This document shows positions 1 to 13,800 of a stretch of DNA of 64,000 nucleotides, one piece after another; positions within the stretch are counted from its first letter, which is position 1, and each line of letters starts with the position of its first letter. Location: positions 806,001-870,000 of the forward strand of contig JACKEC010000014.1 in the NCBI GenBank assembly GCA_020633195.1, written 5' to 3'. The position numbers and the translations under genes are program-made. Under the pieces are notes generated by a model that saw only the letters and a program-made list of their open reading frames with translations, did not search any database and was not told the DNA's origin. Origin of the DNA: Sandaracinaceae bacterium (GTDB lineage: Bacteria > Myxococcota_A > Polyangia > Polyangiales > Sandaracinaceae).

Positions 1-766
1 AGGGCCCCCCGCCGCGCCGCCGCATGATGAACGGCGCGTGGACCTGGTCGTCCTTGTAGTCGAGGCAGAGCGCGTACATCACGATGTTCACGCCGAGCCG
101 GATCGCCCGCTCGCGCTGCTCGTCGCCGCCGGGGGTCACCGGGTGCTCCCAGGTCCCGAGGTTGTCCCGGGCCCAGGCGCCGCCGAGATCGTGCCTCGCG
201 TAGAGCACCGCGACCCGCTCGCCGACCTGGATCGCCTCCATGTGATCGGGCCCGCGCACGCGCCCCTCGGGCCGATCCAGCAGATAGAACGAGCGGAAGA
301 TCGTGTGGGTGTTCGGCAGGTCGCGCAGCCGACGGCTCGGGAACGCGCGGCCGATCTCGCGCCGCACCGAGGCGTCGAAGCCCGCCGCGCCGGGCGACGC
401 GTCGTCGATGAGGAGGAAGCCACCGAACTGGATGAAGCGCCGCAAGCCCGACAGCTCGGCCCCGCTGAGGGGCTCGAACGCGGCGTCCCCCGACCAGTAG
501 AGGAACGGGTGGTCGAAGATGGACGCGTCGTCGAGCCGCGAGGTCCCCGGCGTCCGCAGCACGTCCACGCTGGTCCGCTTGCTGATCTCGACGCCGAGCC
601 GTCGGGCCGCGTTCGGCCGCGGGACGTCGGCCCCGCCGTGCGCGACGCCGCGGACCTGGAAGCGCGTCGACTCCCCGAGCGCGTGCGCGGCCCGCGGCGC
701 GAGCGCCGCGAGGAGGAGCCCCGCCGCGATGGTGATCGCGGTGGTCGTGACGCTGGGCGAGCGCAT
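1..766 (-). CDS. DUF4159 domain-containing secreted protein (C-terminus cut by window edge)
   Basis: About 255 codons are visible, starting at ATG 766 and running off the left edge. The N-terminus is a signal peptide (hydrophobic ITIAAGLLLAALAPRAAHA, about residues 11-29). The body reads like DUF4159: a core with FIQFGGFLLIDDASPG (about 110-125), a DHPFLYW stretch and a conserved LGVNIVMYALCLDYKDDQVH near the visible end. DUF4159 proteins usually sit beside MoxR/DUF58 genes and adopt a glutamine-amidotransferase-like fold; their function is unknown. Here the MoxR/DUF58 set lies 34 kb away, but genes left of the window are not seen. It is divergent from the gene at 844. Confidence 0.8.
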   Translation of the reverse strand, partial: MRSPSVTTTAITIAAGLLLAALAPRAAHALGESTRFQVRGVAHGGADVPRPNAARRLGVEISKRTSVDVLRTPGTSRLDDASIFDHPFLYWSGDAAFEPLSGAELSGLRRFIQFGGFLLIDDASPGAAGFDASVRREIGRAFPSRRLRDLPNTHTIFRSFYLLDRPEGRVRGPDHMEAIQVGERVAVLYARHDLGGAWARDNLGTWEHPVTPGGDEQRERAIRLGVNIVMYALCLDYKDDQVHAPFIMRRRGGGP

Positions 767-843
767 CGCCCCCGGAAGCTAGCAGGAGATGCCTGCGGTG
801 CCGCTCGGCTCGCGCGGAGCTTTGGGGTTATCCTGCGCGCACC

Positions 844-1686
844 ATGCGCTGGACTCTGACCCTGTGCTGCTTCGCGCTCCTCGCCACCCCCGCGCTCGCG
901 GCGGCGCAGGACGCCGAAGCGGAGGACGGCTTCGCGGCCGACGACGCGGCGGACGAGGCCGCCGCCGCCGAAGGCGAGCCCGCCGACGAGCCGCCCTCGA
1001 CCGGGCCGCGCGAGGCGACCACGAGCGACCCGATGCCCGCTCGAACCTCCTCGTCGGTGGTCGTGAACGAGCGCGAGGCCCAGCTCCGCCGCGAACAAGA
1101 GGCGTTCGTCGAGGAGTCCGAGGAGGGCTCCGGCGAAGAGGGCGGCGAAGAGGACGGCGACGACGACGACGACTCGCTCGACCACGAGTTCCAGCTCGGG
1201 ATCCGCGGCGGCATCGGCGTCCCCTTCATCTTCGCGCTCCGCTACAACAACGGCCCCGCCTGCGACGCCGAGGGCGATCAGTTCTGCCTCTTCGTGGGCT
1301 CCACGATCGTCACCTTCGACATCAGCTTCGGCGTCGCCCCCGACATCGAGATCGTTCTCGGCGGGCGCATCGGCGCGATCGGGGTCGAGCCGACACAGAC
1401 GAACCAGGGGCAGATCCTGCTCGGCCTCCGCGCCTACATCTCGCCGGAGTCGATCGCGAAGGTCTACCTGGCGCCCTCGCTCGTGCTCGATCTCACCCCC
1501 CAGGGCCCCCTGCGGGTCGACAACTGGGGCGACGTGGACTTCGGCGTGCGAGGCGCGTTCGGTGTCGTCGTCGATCCCATCCGCTACCTCGGGCTCTACG
1601 TCGAGCTCGGCGTGAACATCCTCTTCCTGCGCTCGTTCGGGATCTCTCCGGACCTCAGCGGCGGCTTCCAAGTCCGGTTCCCGTGA
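844..1686 (+). CDS. Secreted beta-barrel-like protein with acidic N-terminal region
   Basis: 280 residues. It begins with a signal peptide (LTLCCFALLATPALAAAQ) followed by about 100 low-complexity Ala/Glu/Asp-rich residues ending in a run of aspartates. The C-terminal 170 residues alternate hydrophobic and polar residues with many Gly and aromatic positions, and end in FQVRFP, as expected for a small outer-membrane or periplasmic beta-sheet protein. I do not recognise the family. The ATG at 844 is supported by a TATCCT hexamer nine bases upstream and by the signal peptide; no Shine-Dalgarno sequence is evident. Its stop overlaps the GTG start of apbE by 4 bp, so the two are probably cotranscribed. 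Confidence 0.75.
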   Translation: MRWTLTLCCFALLATPALAAAQDAEAEDGFAADDAADEAAAAEGEPADEPPSTGPREATTSDPMPARTSSSVVVNEREAQLRREQEAFVEESEEGSGEEGGEEDGDDDDDSLDHEFQLGIRGGIGVPFIFALRYNNGPACDAEGDQFCLFVGSTIVTFDISFGVAPDIEIVLGGRIGAIGVEPTQTNQGQILLGLRAYISPESIAKVYLAPSLVLDLTPQGPLRVDNWGDVDFGVRGAFGVVVDPIRYLGLYVELGVNILFLRSFGISPDLSGGFQVRFP

Positions 1687-2858
1687 GGCCCCTGATCTGC
1701 GGGCTCCTGGCGCTGGCCCTCGTCGGGTGCAGCGAAGACGGTGAGGACCACCTCCAGCCCGTGGAGCTGGTCGATCCGCTGCCGTCGGAGCCCGCACACC
1801 GCCCCGAGCCCCTGCCACCTCCGCCGAACGAAGACCCGCTCGTGCGCCGCGAGCGCTCCATCATGGGCACCGTCTTCCAGGTCACGACCTACGGGATGGA
1901 CGAGGAGCGCGCGGGCCCGCTCCTCGAGCGCGCGCTCGACGAGATCGAGCGCCTCGAGGACGTGCTCTCGGAGTGGCGCGACACCAGCGAGATCTCGCGG
2001 ATCAACGCCGCCGCGGGCGGCGAGCCCGTCACCGTGGGCCCGGACACCCTGGCCGTGGTGCGCGCCGGCCTCGAGGTGTCGCGCGTGAGCGACGGCGCGT
2101 TCGACCTCTCGTGGGCCGCGCTGCGCGGCCTCTATACCTTCCAGGCGGGCGAGGAGCGGGTCCCGCCGATCGAGGACGTCCGCGCGCGCCTCGCGTTCGT
2201 CGACTGGCACCAGATCCAGGTCGAGGGCTCGACCGTCCGCCTCGGGCGGGCGGGCATGGCCATCGGCACCGGCGGCATCGGCAAGGGCTACGCCCTCGAC
2301 CGCGCGGGCGACGTCCTCCGCGAGGGCGGCGCCGAGAGCTACATGCTCTTCGGCGGCGGGCAAGTGCAGGTGCACGGGCTGCGCGGCGACCGCCCGTGGC
2401 GCGTGGGGATCCAGCACCCGCGGGATCCCGCCAGCTACATCGGGTTCCTCGAGGCCACGGACGGCTCGATCTCCACCAGCGGGGACTACGAGCACGCCTT
2501 CCGCGACGCCGAAGGCCAGCACTGGCACCACATCATCGACCTCGGCACGGGCCTCCCCGCCCGCCGGTCGATGCAAGTCACCTTGCTGGCCGAGCGCGGC
2601 CTCTACGCCGACGCGTTCTCGACCGCGGCGTTCGTGCTCGGCCCCGAGGCGGCGCTCGAGATGATCGCCAACGCCCCCTTCCCCATGGAGGCCGTGATCA
2701 TCGGCCCGGATCTGCGCGTCCACATGACGCCAGGCACCCGCGAGCACCTCGTGATGCGCGTCGAGCTCGACGAGAACGGCCGGCTTCCCGGCGAAACCGA
2801 GTTCCAGGGGTGGCGTCGACCGGCATCGCCCATTGCCGAAAGCGGCGGCGCGCACTAA
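1683..2858 (+). CDS. apbE: FAD:protein FMN transferase (ApbE family), lipoprotein
   Basis: 391 residues, GTG start at 1683 overlapping the upstream TGA. The N-terminus is a lipoprotein signal with lipobox LALVGC (Cys about residue 16), so the enzyme is probably membrane-tethered in the periplasm. ApbE hallmarks are present: MGTVFQVTTYG after the linker, LSEWRDTSEISRINAAAGG, GTGGIGKGYALD, and a metal-site region LYADAFSTAAFVLG. ApbE uses FAD to attach FMN covalently to Thr/Ser of target proteins such as RnfG/NqrC-type redox subunits. No obvious FMN-acceptor protein is encoded in this window, so its target is unknown. Confidence 0.93.
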   Translation: MRPLICGLLALALVGCSEDGEDHLQPVELVDPLPSEPAHRPEPLPPPPNEDPLVRRERSIMGTVFQVTTYGMDEERAGPLLERALDEIERLEDVLSEWRDTSEISRINAAAGGEPVTVGPDTLAVVRAGLEVSRVSDGAFDLSWAALRGLYTFQAGEERVPPIEDVRARLAFVDWHQIQVEGSTVRLGRAGMAIGTGGIGKGYALDRAGDVLREGGAESYMLFGGGQVQVHGLRGDRPWRVGIQHPRDPASYIGFLEATDGSISTSGDYEHAFRDAEGQHWHHIIDLGTGLPARRSMQVTLLAERGLYADAFSTAAFVLGPEAALEMIANAPFPMEAVIIGPDLRVHMTPGTREHLVMRVELDENGRLPGETEFQGWRRPASPIAESGGAH

Positions 2859-2868
2859 ATCGCCGGCG

Positions 2869-3513
2869 ATGGCCGTCGTCGAGGTAACCGACCGCACCTT
2901 CGAGCAAGAGGTGCTCCGCTCCGATCTCCCCGTCCTCGTGGATCTCTACGCGGACTGGTGTCAGCCGTGTAAGCAGCTGTCGCCGATCGTGGAGCAGGTC
3001 TCCAACGAGCTCTCCGGCAAGCTGAAGGTCGTCAAGGTCGACGTCGACAAGAGCCCCGGGGTCGCCGCGGCGTTCCGCGTCCAGTCGATCCCGACCCTCG
3101 CGCTGATCGCGGGCGGGCAGGTCGCCGACCTCCAGCAGGGCGTGCTCCCCAAGGAGGCGATCCTCGAGATGGTGCGCCCGGTGCTGCCGGCCGACGCCGC
3201 CGAGGTGAAGCCGCCCGAGCTCGCGCAGCTGATCGTGCAGCAGCGGGCGCTCGCGGTGGACATCCGGGACGCGCGCTCGTTCGGGCGCTACCGCATCCCC
3301 GGCGCGATGAACGTGCCGCGCGAGGAGCTCGAGGCCCGCGCGGCCGAGCTCCGGCCCACCGACGGGCGCGTCCGGGTCCTGTACGACCGCACGACCGAAG
3401 GCGCCAAGGACGCCGCGGACAAGCTCCGCGAGCTCGGGGTCGAGGTCGCGTTCCTCGATGGCGGCTTCCTCCACTGGGAGGCCGACGGCCTCGAGGTCGA
3501 GCGCCCGAGCTGA
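2869..3513 (+). CDS. Thioredoxin-rhodanese fusion protein, rhodanese domain lacks catalytic Cys
   Basis: 214 residues from ATG 2869; an in-frame ATG at 2833 would overlap apbE and add 12 poorly matching residues. Residues 1-105 are thioredoxin with active site WCQPCK (Cys31, Cys34) and the cis-Pro segment QSIPTL. Residues 110-210 match a rhodanese domain (AVDIRDARSFGRYRIPGAMN and a final GGFLHWEADG). The active-site loop, normally Y-C-R-S-G, reads VLYDRTTEGAKDAA, so the catalytic Cys is replaced by Asp and the rhodanese part should not transfer sulfur. There is no signal peptide, so it is probably cytoplasmic. It lies 10 bp after apbE. Confidence 0.88.
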   Translation: MAVVEVTDRTFEQEVLRSDLPVLVDLYADWCQPCKQLSPIVEQVSNELSGKLKVVKVDVDKSPGVAAAFRVQSIPTLALIAGGQVADLQQGVLPKEAILEMVRPVLPADAAEVKPPELAQLIVQQRALAVDIRDARSFGRYRIPGAMNVPREELEARAAELRPTDGRVRVLYDRTTEGAKDAADKLRELGVEVAFLDGGFLHWEADGLEVERPS

Positions 3514-3515
3514 CC

Positions 3516-3946
3516 GTGGCCACCCCGCTCGAGCGCCCCGACCTGCCCGTGATCGAGGCGCCCATCGAGTGGCCGGCCTACGTCGTCTCCGTCTTCGGCC
3601 CCGGCGACCGCGCGTTCGGCGCGGCGCTCGTCGCGGCCCGGCCCGGCGCCGTGATGATCGAGGCGCGCCTGCGCCACGCGCCCGGGTTCGACGCCAAAGA
3701 CGGCACGGTGACGGCGCACCCCGACGCGCTCGTCGAGGCGCTCGGCGCGCGGGCTCCGTCGGCGCCCTTCGTCGTCGGCGTGGGGGCCCCGTTCGCGGTG
3801 GCGGTGCGCGCGGACCTCCGCGTCTGGATCGCGGACGGCTTGCCGCTCGCCGGCCTCCCGCCGGCCCTCCGCCCGATCGCGCGCGCCGCGGAGCTCGCCC
3901 TCGAGGAGGGCCGCCCCGCCCTCGCGAGCGCGCTCGCCCGGGCGCT

Positions 3947-3950
<4 letters not shown>
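3516..3950 (+). CDS. Hypothetical protein in thioredoxin operon
   Basis: 144 residues from a GTG start two bases after the preceding stop, with a 4-bp overlap to the next gene. It is soluble, Ala/Val/Arg-rich, with no signal peptide, membrane segment or recognised motif. The sequence alternates short beta-like and helical segments (AYVVSVFGPGDRAFG, GAVMIEARLRHAPG, FVVGVGAPFAVAV). Position between two thioredoxin-fold proteins makes translational coupling and a shared thiol or redox role plausible, but that is inference from context only. Confidence 0.65.
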
Positions 3951-5980
<2,030 letters not shown>

Positions 5981-6870
5981 GGACCGCACGCGAGACTGGC
6001 CGATCCGGCCGCCCCCTCGGAGTCGACGATCCACAGCACGAGGCCGATCGCGGCGACGCCCAACGCGACGACCCCGGCCACCACGCTGGTGACGATGGCC
6101 GCGTCGCGCTGGTCGTTCAGCACCGCGGCGTTGTCGCAGCGGGTGCCCGCCGGCGGGTTGGCGCACGAGCTGATCGCGCTCTCCCGATCGATCCACCACC
6201 CCACGCTGAACGGCTCCACGAGCAGGACCGCGCCGCCCGCGACGAAGCCCGCGATGGTCAGCAGCGGGGGATCCCCGAGCCCCGACGGCGGGAGCCGCAG
6301 CTCCAGCTCCCGGTCCTCGCCGCCCCCGACGTCGAGCCGTCGCCGCACCTCTCGGTGCCCCGGCGCCCGCGCGACGAGGACGTGCTCACCGAGCGCGAGC
6401 ATCAACCGCCCATCCACGCCGCGGCTCGGCACCTCGTCGTCGACGAGGATCTCCGCCCCTGGCGGGGTCGTCGTGACGAGGAAGTGGCCGACGTAGCTGC
6501 GGGCGCGCGCGATCAGCTCCTGGGTGTCCGCGCGCTGCTCGTCGGTGAGGGGCCGCCGCGTCGCGCCGAGCGACTGGTCGAGGAAGCGGACCGCGGCCGG
6601 GTAGTCCCGCAGCTCGAAGGCGCACATCCCGATCCCGCGCAGGGTCCGGGCGTTCGGATAGAGCGCGTGGGCTCGCTCGAAGTGCGCTCGGGCCTCCGCC
6701 CAGTGGCCCTCGGAGAACTCGGAGACGGCGTCCTCGATGATCGCGGAGTAGTCCGCGGGCGGCTCCTGCGCGGCGACGGGGCGGGCGTGCACCAGCGCGC
6801 CGGCGAACAACAGGCTGGCCAGAGCTGCGCGCGGCGGCACGGGGCGAGGATGCCACGAGCGCCGCCGCGA

Positions 6871-8232
6871 TCAGAAGTCGTCGACCGAGAGCCGACCGCT
6901 GCGCCCCTGCGGCCGCGCGGTGCGCCCCGCGGCGGGGACCGCGCGCGGCAGGGCCCGGCGTCGCGTGGGGCGCGGGGCCGCGGGCGAAGGGCTCGTCCCC
7001 GTCGCCGGCGGCTCGGGATCCTCCGGGACGGCATCGTCGGGCGCCTCGGGCGTCGGGACCGCGGCCTGGGCCATGGGCTCCGCCTCGTCCGGCGGATCCT
7101 CGGCGAGTGGCCGCGGTCGCGAGGGCGGCGTCGTGATCACGGTCTCCGTCGCGCGCGGGTCGGGGGCCGCGAGGTAGGCCCCGAAGAGCAGCCCCGCGGC
7201 GAGCAGACAGACCGCGCCGAGCGCCACGCCGAGCCAGAGCCCGATGCGAGGGCCTCGCTTCGGCTGCTGGCGCACCCGCAGCGTGGTCGCCGGTCGCTCG
7301 AGCGGTGAGGGCCCGCGGTAGTCCGGCTCGTCCGCCGTGAAGCGAGCCGAGCCGAAGCGCTCGAGCTCCTTGGCGAGCTCGGCGACGCTGCCCCACCGCC
7401 GCGAGGGGCTGCGCTCGAGCGCCTTGGCGAGCACGCCGTCGAGCCGCGGGTCCACGTCCGGGAGGAGCGCCTGGAGCCGCAGCGCGGGCCGGTCGATCTT
7501 CTCGCTGATCAGCGCGGGCGCGTCCGCCGGCGACTCGTAGGGCGCCGCGCCCGCGAGCAGCTCGAACAGGATCACGCCGAGGGCATAGACGTCCGACTGC
7601 GGATCCGACTCCTGCGTCCCGACGAGCTGCTCCGGCGCCATGTAGAGCGGGGTGCCGACAGTGATCCCGTGCTGGGTCAGCTTGCGGTCGCCGTAGACGC
7701 CCGCGGCCGCCGCGCGCGAGATGCCGAAGTCGATCAGCGTCGGTCGGACCCCGCCGTTCGAACGGCGCAGGATGATGTTCTGGGGCTTCAGGTCGCGGTG
7801 GACGATCCCCGCGGCGTGCGCGGCCGCCGCGCCGCGGAGCACGGGCATCATGAGGTCGACGACGAACGCCGGGTCGAAGGGCCCGCGCGCCACCCAGGCT
7901 TCGAGCGAGTCGCCCTCGAGGAGCTCCATGACGAGGTAGCTCGACCCGCGCTCCTCCCCGGCGTCGAAGATCTCGACGACGTTCGGGTGGCGGACCTGGC
8001 GAGCGAGGTGCCATTCGCGAATCAGGCGCTCGCGGGATCGCGCGTGACGCTCTCCCGGCAGCACCCACTTGAGCGCGACTCGCGACCCGGTCCGCTCGTC
8101 GGTCGCGCTGAAGACGGCGCCCATCCCGCCCGAGCCGATCTGGCGCTCGATCCGGTAGGCCTCTCCCACGAGCTCCCCACGCTCGAGGAGTCCTGGCTCG
8201 GTGCTAGTGGCCTGCGTTTCGGGGGTGCTCAC
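6871..8232 (-). CDS. Hanks-type Ser/Thr protein kinase with one transmembrane segment
   Basis: 453 residues from GTG 8232. The kinase domain (about 26-290) has all key motifs: IGSGGMGAVF P-loop, VALKWV lysine, VHRDLKPQN catalytic loop, DFG as IDFGISR, and YMAPEQL. A single membrane helix (LWLGVALGAVCLLAAGLLFGA, about 310-332) separates it from a Pro/Ala/Glu-rich tail of about 110 residues ending in a basic stretch. It is expected to be active, with the kinase domain cytoplasmic and the tail outside. The TPR/PEGA gene follows it after 30 bp; the TPR gene at 8311 is divergent across 78 bp. Confidence 0.92.
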   Translation of the reverse strand: MSTPETQATSTEPGLLERGELVGEAYRIERQIGSGGMGAVFSATDERTGSRVALKWVLPGERHARSRERLIREWHLARQVRHPNVVEIFDAGEERGSSYLVMELLEGDSLEAWVARGPFDPAFVVDLMMPVLRGAAAAHAAGIVHRDLKPQNIILRRSNGGVRPTLIDFGISRAAAAGVYGDRKLTQHGITVGTPLYMAPEQLVGTQESDPQSDVYALGVILFELLAGAAPYESPADAPALISEKIDRPALRLQALLPDVDPRLDGVLAKALERSPSRRWGSVAELAKELERFGSARFTADEPDYRGPSPLERPATTLRVRQQPKRGPRIGLWLGVALGAVCLLAAGLLFGAYLAAPDPRATETVITTPPSRPRPLAEDPPDEAEPMAQAAVPTPEAPDDAVPEDPEPPATGTSPSPAAPRPTRRRALPRAVPAAGRTARPQGRSGRLSVDDF

Positions 8233-8248
8233 GGGGCTCGGGCAACCG

Positions 8249-8254
8249 AGTATA
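8249..8254 (-). promoter_or_regulatory. Probable -10 element for the kinase gene
   Basis: On the minus strand these bases read TATACT, close to the sigma-70 consensus, 16 bases before the GTG start. A good -35 at the normal distance is not visible (TTGGCA lies 21 bp upstream). Just before the start CTCGG-GCAA-CCGAG can form a small tetraloop hairpin at 8237-8250. Call based on sequence only. Confidence 0.4.
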
Positions 8255-8310
8255 TCGTTGTGGCCGAACGAACGCTGCCAACCTGCTAAGCTCGCGCGTC
8301 TCAACCGCCC

Positions 8311-10546
<2,236 letters not shown>

Positions 10547-10548
<2 letters not shown>

Positions 10549-10590
10549 CAGGCTGCTGAATGGGCCCGCAGGGCCATTCAGCAGCCTGCT
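10547..10590. repeat. Perfect 17-bp inverted repeat (hairpin A), likely terminator
   Basis: Arms 10547-10563 (AGCAGGCTGCTGAATGG) and 10574-10590 are perfect reverse complements around a 10-base loop. The left arm includes the last two bases of the upstream stop codon. It is strong enough to end transcription of the TPR gene, although no T-run follows. Its outer 11 bases recur in hairpin B (10772-10796). Confidence 0.85.
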
Positions 10591-10771
10591 CCGTGCCCGT
10601 GCCCGTGCCCGTGCCCAGTCCCGTGTCCGTGCCCTTGCCTGTGCCCGTGCCCGTCCGTGACCCGTGGGCGTTCCCCGTGCCCGAGATCACGCTCCTTCTT
10701 GGGAACGGTCGACGGGAACGGTTCGGGCACGGGCACGGGCACGGGCATGCGCGCTTCGCGCGCGGCACGGA

Positions 10772-10796
10772 AGCAGGCTGCTCTCAGCAGCCTGCT
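10772..10796 (+). terminator. Hairpin B: 11-bp stem with 3-base loop and short T-run
   Basis: AGCAGGCTGCT (10772-10782), loop CTC, and AGCAGCCTGCT (10786-10796) form a perfect stem followed by two further T residues. It could act as an intrinsic terminator just before the leader of the next gene. It shares its arms with hairpin A. Confidence 0.6.
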
Positions 10797-10833
10797 TTCC
10801 CTCAAAACCCTTCGCGGGCTTTCGGCGGCCTGT

Positions 10834-10839
10834 TATCGT
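10834..10839 (+). promoter_or_regulatory. Candidate -10 hexamer of a leaderless promoter
   Basis: TATCGT lies exactly seven bases before the ATG at 10847, which would put transcription start at or next to the start codon. No Shine-Dalgarno sequence is present. The same spacing recurs before the starts at 34103, 46270 and 49502. Confidence 0.4.
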
Positions 10840-10846
10840 CGCGGCC

Positions 10847-13800
10847 ATGCATGGGCGGGCCCTCTCGCCGAGCCCCATCGCCCTCTTCCTGCTCGGTCTG
10901 GCGGAGCGCGGGGCAGACGGCGCCGTAGAGGTGGGAGGGCGACGCGTCGTGCTCTCGGGTGGCCGCGTCGTGGACATCCGCCCCGGCGACGACGACGGCA
11001 ACCTGCTCGACTACCTGCGCGACTCGGGGCGCGTGTCGGCGGCCCCGCTGGCGCAGTGCGCGGAGCGCGCGGCCCGCGACGGGGTCCCGCTCGCGAGGGC
11101 GCTCCTGTCCGCGCGCCTCCTCAGCGGCGCCGCCCTCGACGACGTGCATCGCCGCCTCTGGCTCGACCGCCTCGTCCGCGGCATGGCGCGCGCGAGCGCC
11201 GAGGGGCGCGAGCCGACCGCGCTCCAGGCGCACAGCGGCGACACGCCGGCCGCCGAGGGCGTCGGCCTCGTCCCGCTCGTCCTCGACGCGCTCGAGCGCC
11301 GCGCGGCCGACGAGGACGCGGGGCACGTCGGGGCGCGGGCCGACCGGCTCCTCGAGTGGTTGCCGGGACCCCACGCCGAGGCCGCGCGCCGCTGGGCCCG
11401 GTTCGCGCCCGAGGCCGGATCGGCGAAGATCGCGGACGTCCTGAAGTCGGCCCCGGCCGCGGCGTCTCGCATCGCCGCGCTCGTGCGCGCGGGCCTCGCG
11501 CGGATCGTCTCGGCGACGACGCCGCCAGCGCCGGAGCCCCGCACCTCGCAGATCCCGGCCCCGCCCGCGAGCGATCCGCCGCCGGCGATCCCGCGCGAGA
11601 TCGAGGACCGGACCTCCCTCCCTCCGGCGCGGACCCCGGCGGTCCAGCTCGATCCCGGCGAGTCGGCGGTGTTCGGGGACGAGTCCTCGCTCGACCCGAC
11701 CCTCCCCTACCTCCCCGAGGCGGTGGCGACCCTCGACGATCCCCTCGACGAGGTGGAGCGCGCGGTCGCGAGCCTCGAGCAGGCCGACGCGAGCGGCTCC
11801 GCCCGAGCGGCGGCGTGGAAGCGCTTCGGGCGAACCTGGGAGGAGCGCTACGGCTCCATCGAGGAGGCCGCGCGCGCGTACCGCGAGGCCGCCGCGGCCG
11901 ACGAGACGGACGACGAGGCCCTCGCGCTCGCCAGTGATCGCTGCGCCGCGGTGGGCCGCCGGGACCTCGCGCTCGCCTACGCGGCGGCGGCCGTCAACGC
12001 CCACCCGAGCGGCCCCAAGCGCGCGGCCGCCCTGCTCCGCTACGCCCTCCTCTGCCGGCGCCTCGGCGATCTCGACGAGGCGATCGCGGCGACGAAGGCG
12101 GCGACGGAGACCGCCCCCAACGCGGGCGACCCGCTCGAGCTCGCGATCGAGCTGTGGTGCGAGATCGGGCGCCCCGTCGACGCCGCCGCCACCGCGATCG
12201 ACGCCGCGGAGCGCGTGCGCGCGAAGGAGCCGGAGCGCGCGCTGCGGTTCGTGGCCCTCGCCCAGGGGCTCGATCCGTCGAACCCCGACCACGCCGAGGC
12301 CTACGCCCGCGCGCTCTCCCACAACGGCTACGCGGAGGCGTCGGTGGCGGTGCGCGCGGACGTGGCGCGTCGCACCCGCGATCCCGAGCTCTGCCGAGCG
12401 CTGCTCCTCGCCGCGGCCGAGTCCGCCGAGGTGTCGGGGCGCCCCGCCCTCGCGGCGACCCTGCTCACCCGCGCCTTCGATCGCGAGCCTCACCTCGAGG
12501 TGCTCTACGAGCCGCTGGACGCGGACCTCGCGCAGTCCGAGGACACGCTGGAGCGCGCCGTACTCCTCGAGGAGATGGCGGCGGCGGCGCCCGAGGAGTC
12601 CCGCGCGGTGTGGCTCACCCGCGCCGCCGAGGCCCGCCTCGACCTGCCGACGGACGGCTCGTGGGAGATCGAGCTCCGCGCGCGAGCGCTCGAGATCGAT
12701 CCCGAGCACGAGGGCAACCTCGCCGCGATCCGCGAGCAAGCCCTCGCCCGCGACGACGACAGGCTCCTCGCCGACGCCATCGAGCGCGCGCTGCTGCGCG
12801 GCCGATGGGCGACGAGCGCCGCCCAGACCCCCATGCTCGAGGAGCTGGCGCGCGTCGCCGAGGAGTCGCTGTCCGCGCCCAAGCGCGCGGCGTGGGCCTG
12901 GGAGCGCCTCGCCGCGATCGATCCCGAGGCGCCGGCGCCGCCGCGGCAGCTCATGCGTTTGAGCCCCGCCCTCGTCGCCCACCAAGCGCGGACCGAGGAG
13001 CTCGAGGCCGCGCTCAAGACACCCGCCGAGGGGCGACGCCTCGAGGCCATCCGCGAGCTCGCCGACCACCTGCGCGACGACTCGGAGCATCGCCTCCGCG
13101 CGATCTCGCTCTACCGCGAGGTGCTCGACGCGGTCCCCGACGCGACCCGCGCAGCCGACGCGCTCGAGCGCCTCCTCCGGCTCGAGGCCGACGAGTACCT
13201 CGAGGCCAAGACGCTGCAGCGTCGGGCCGAGACCGCCGACCGGCGCGGCGATCGGATCCGGATCCTCGGTCGACTGGCCGCGCTCCACGTCCTGCGCCGG
13301 GACCTGCGCGAGGCCGCGATCGTGTGTCGGCAGATGCTCGCGGAGCTCCCGAGCCATCGCGAGGCGAGCATCCGCCTCCGGCGCGCCGCGTGCCGCCTCC
13401 GCGACCGCGAGCTCCTGCGCGAGGCGCTCGCCTCGGAGGCGCAAGTCCCGTTGCCCCCCGCGGCGCGCGCTCGCGTCCTCACCGCGTTGGCGCTCGAGCT
13501 CGAGCTGGCCTCCTCGGTCGACGAGGCCATCTCCTGCGCCGAGGGCGCGCTCGCGGCGGACCCGGGCAGCTCGGAGGCGGCCCTCCTCGTCGCCCGGCAC
13601 CTGCCCAGCGTGGAGGATCCGCGCGCCGCCCTCGCAGTCGTCCGCTCGGTCTTCGGCGACTCGCCGCCGATGCTCGCGACGTGGGCGCAGGCTGCGCGCG
13701 ACGCGGGCGAGCACGCGCTGATGAACGAGGCGCTCGATGCTTGGGCGCAGGTCGCGAAGTACGACGGCGAGCCTTGGGCGATGCGCCTCGGCGCGCTGCC

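Noticed and set aside
10591..10660. Possible CRISPR array
   Set aside because: Units are 6 bp, degenerate and without spacers. It is a hexamer microsatellite within a palindrome.
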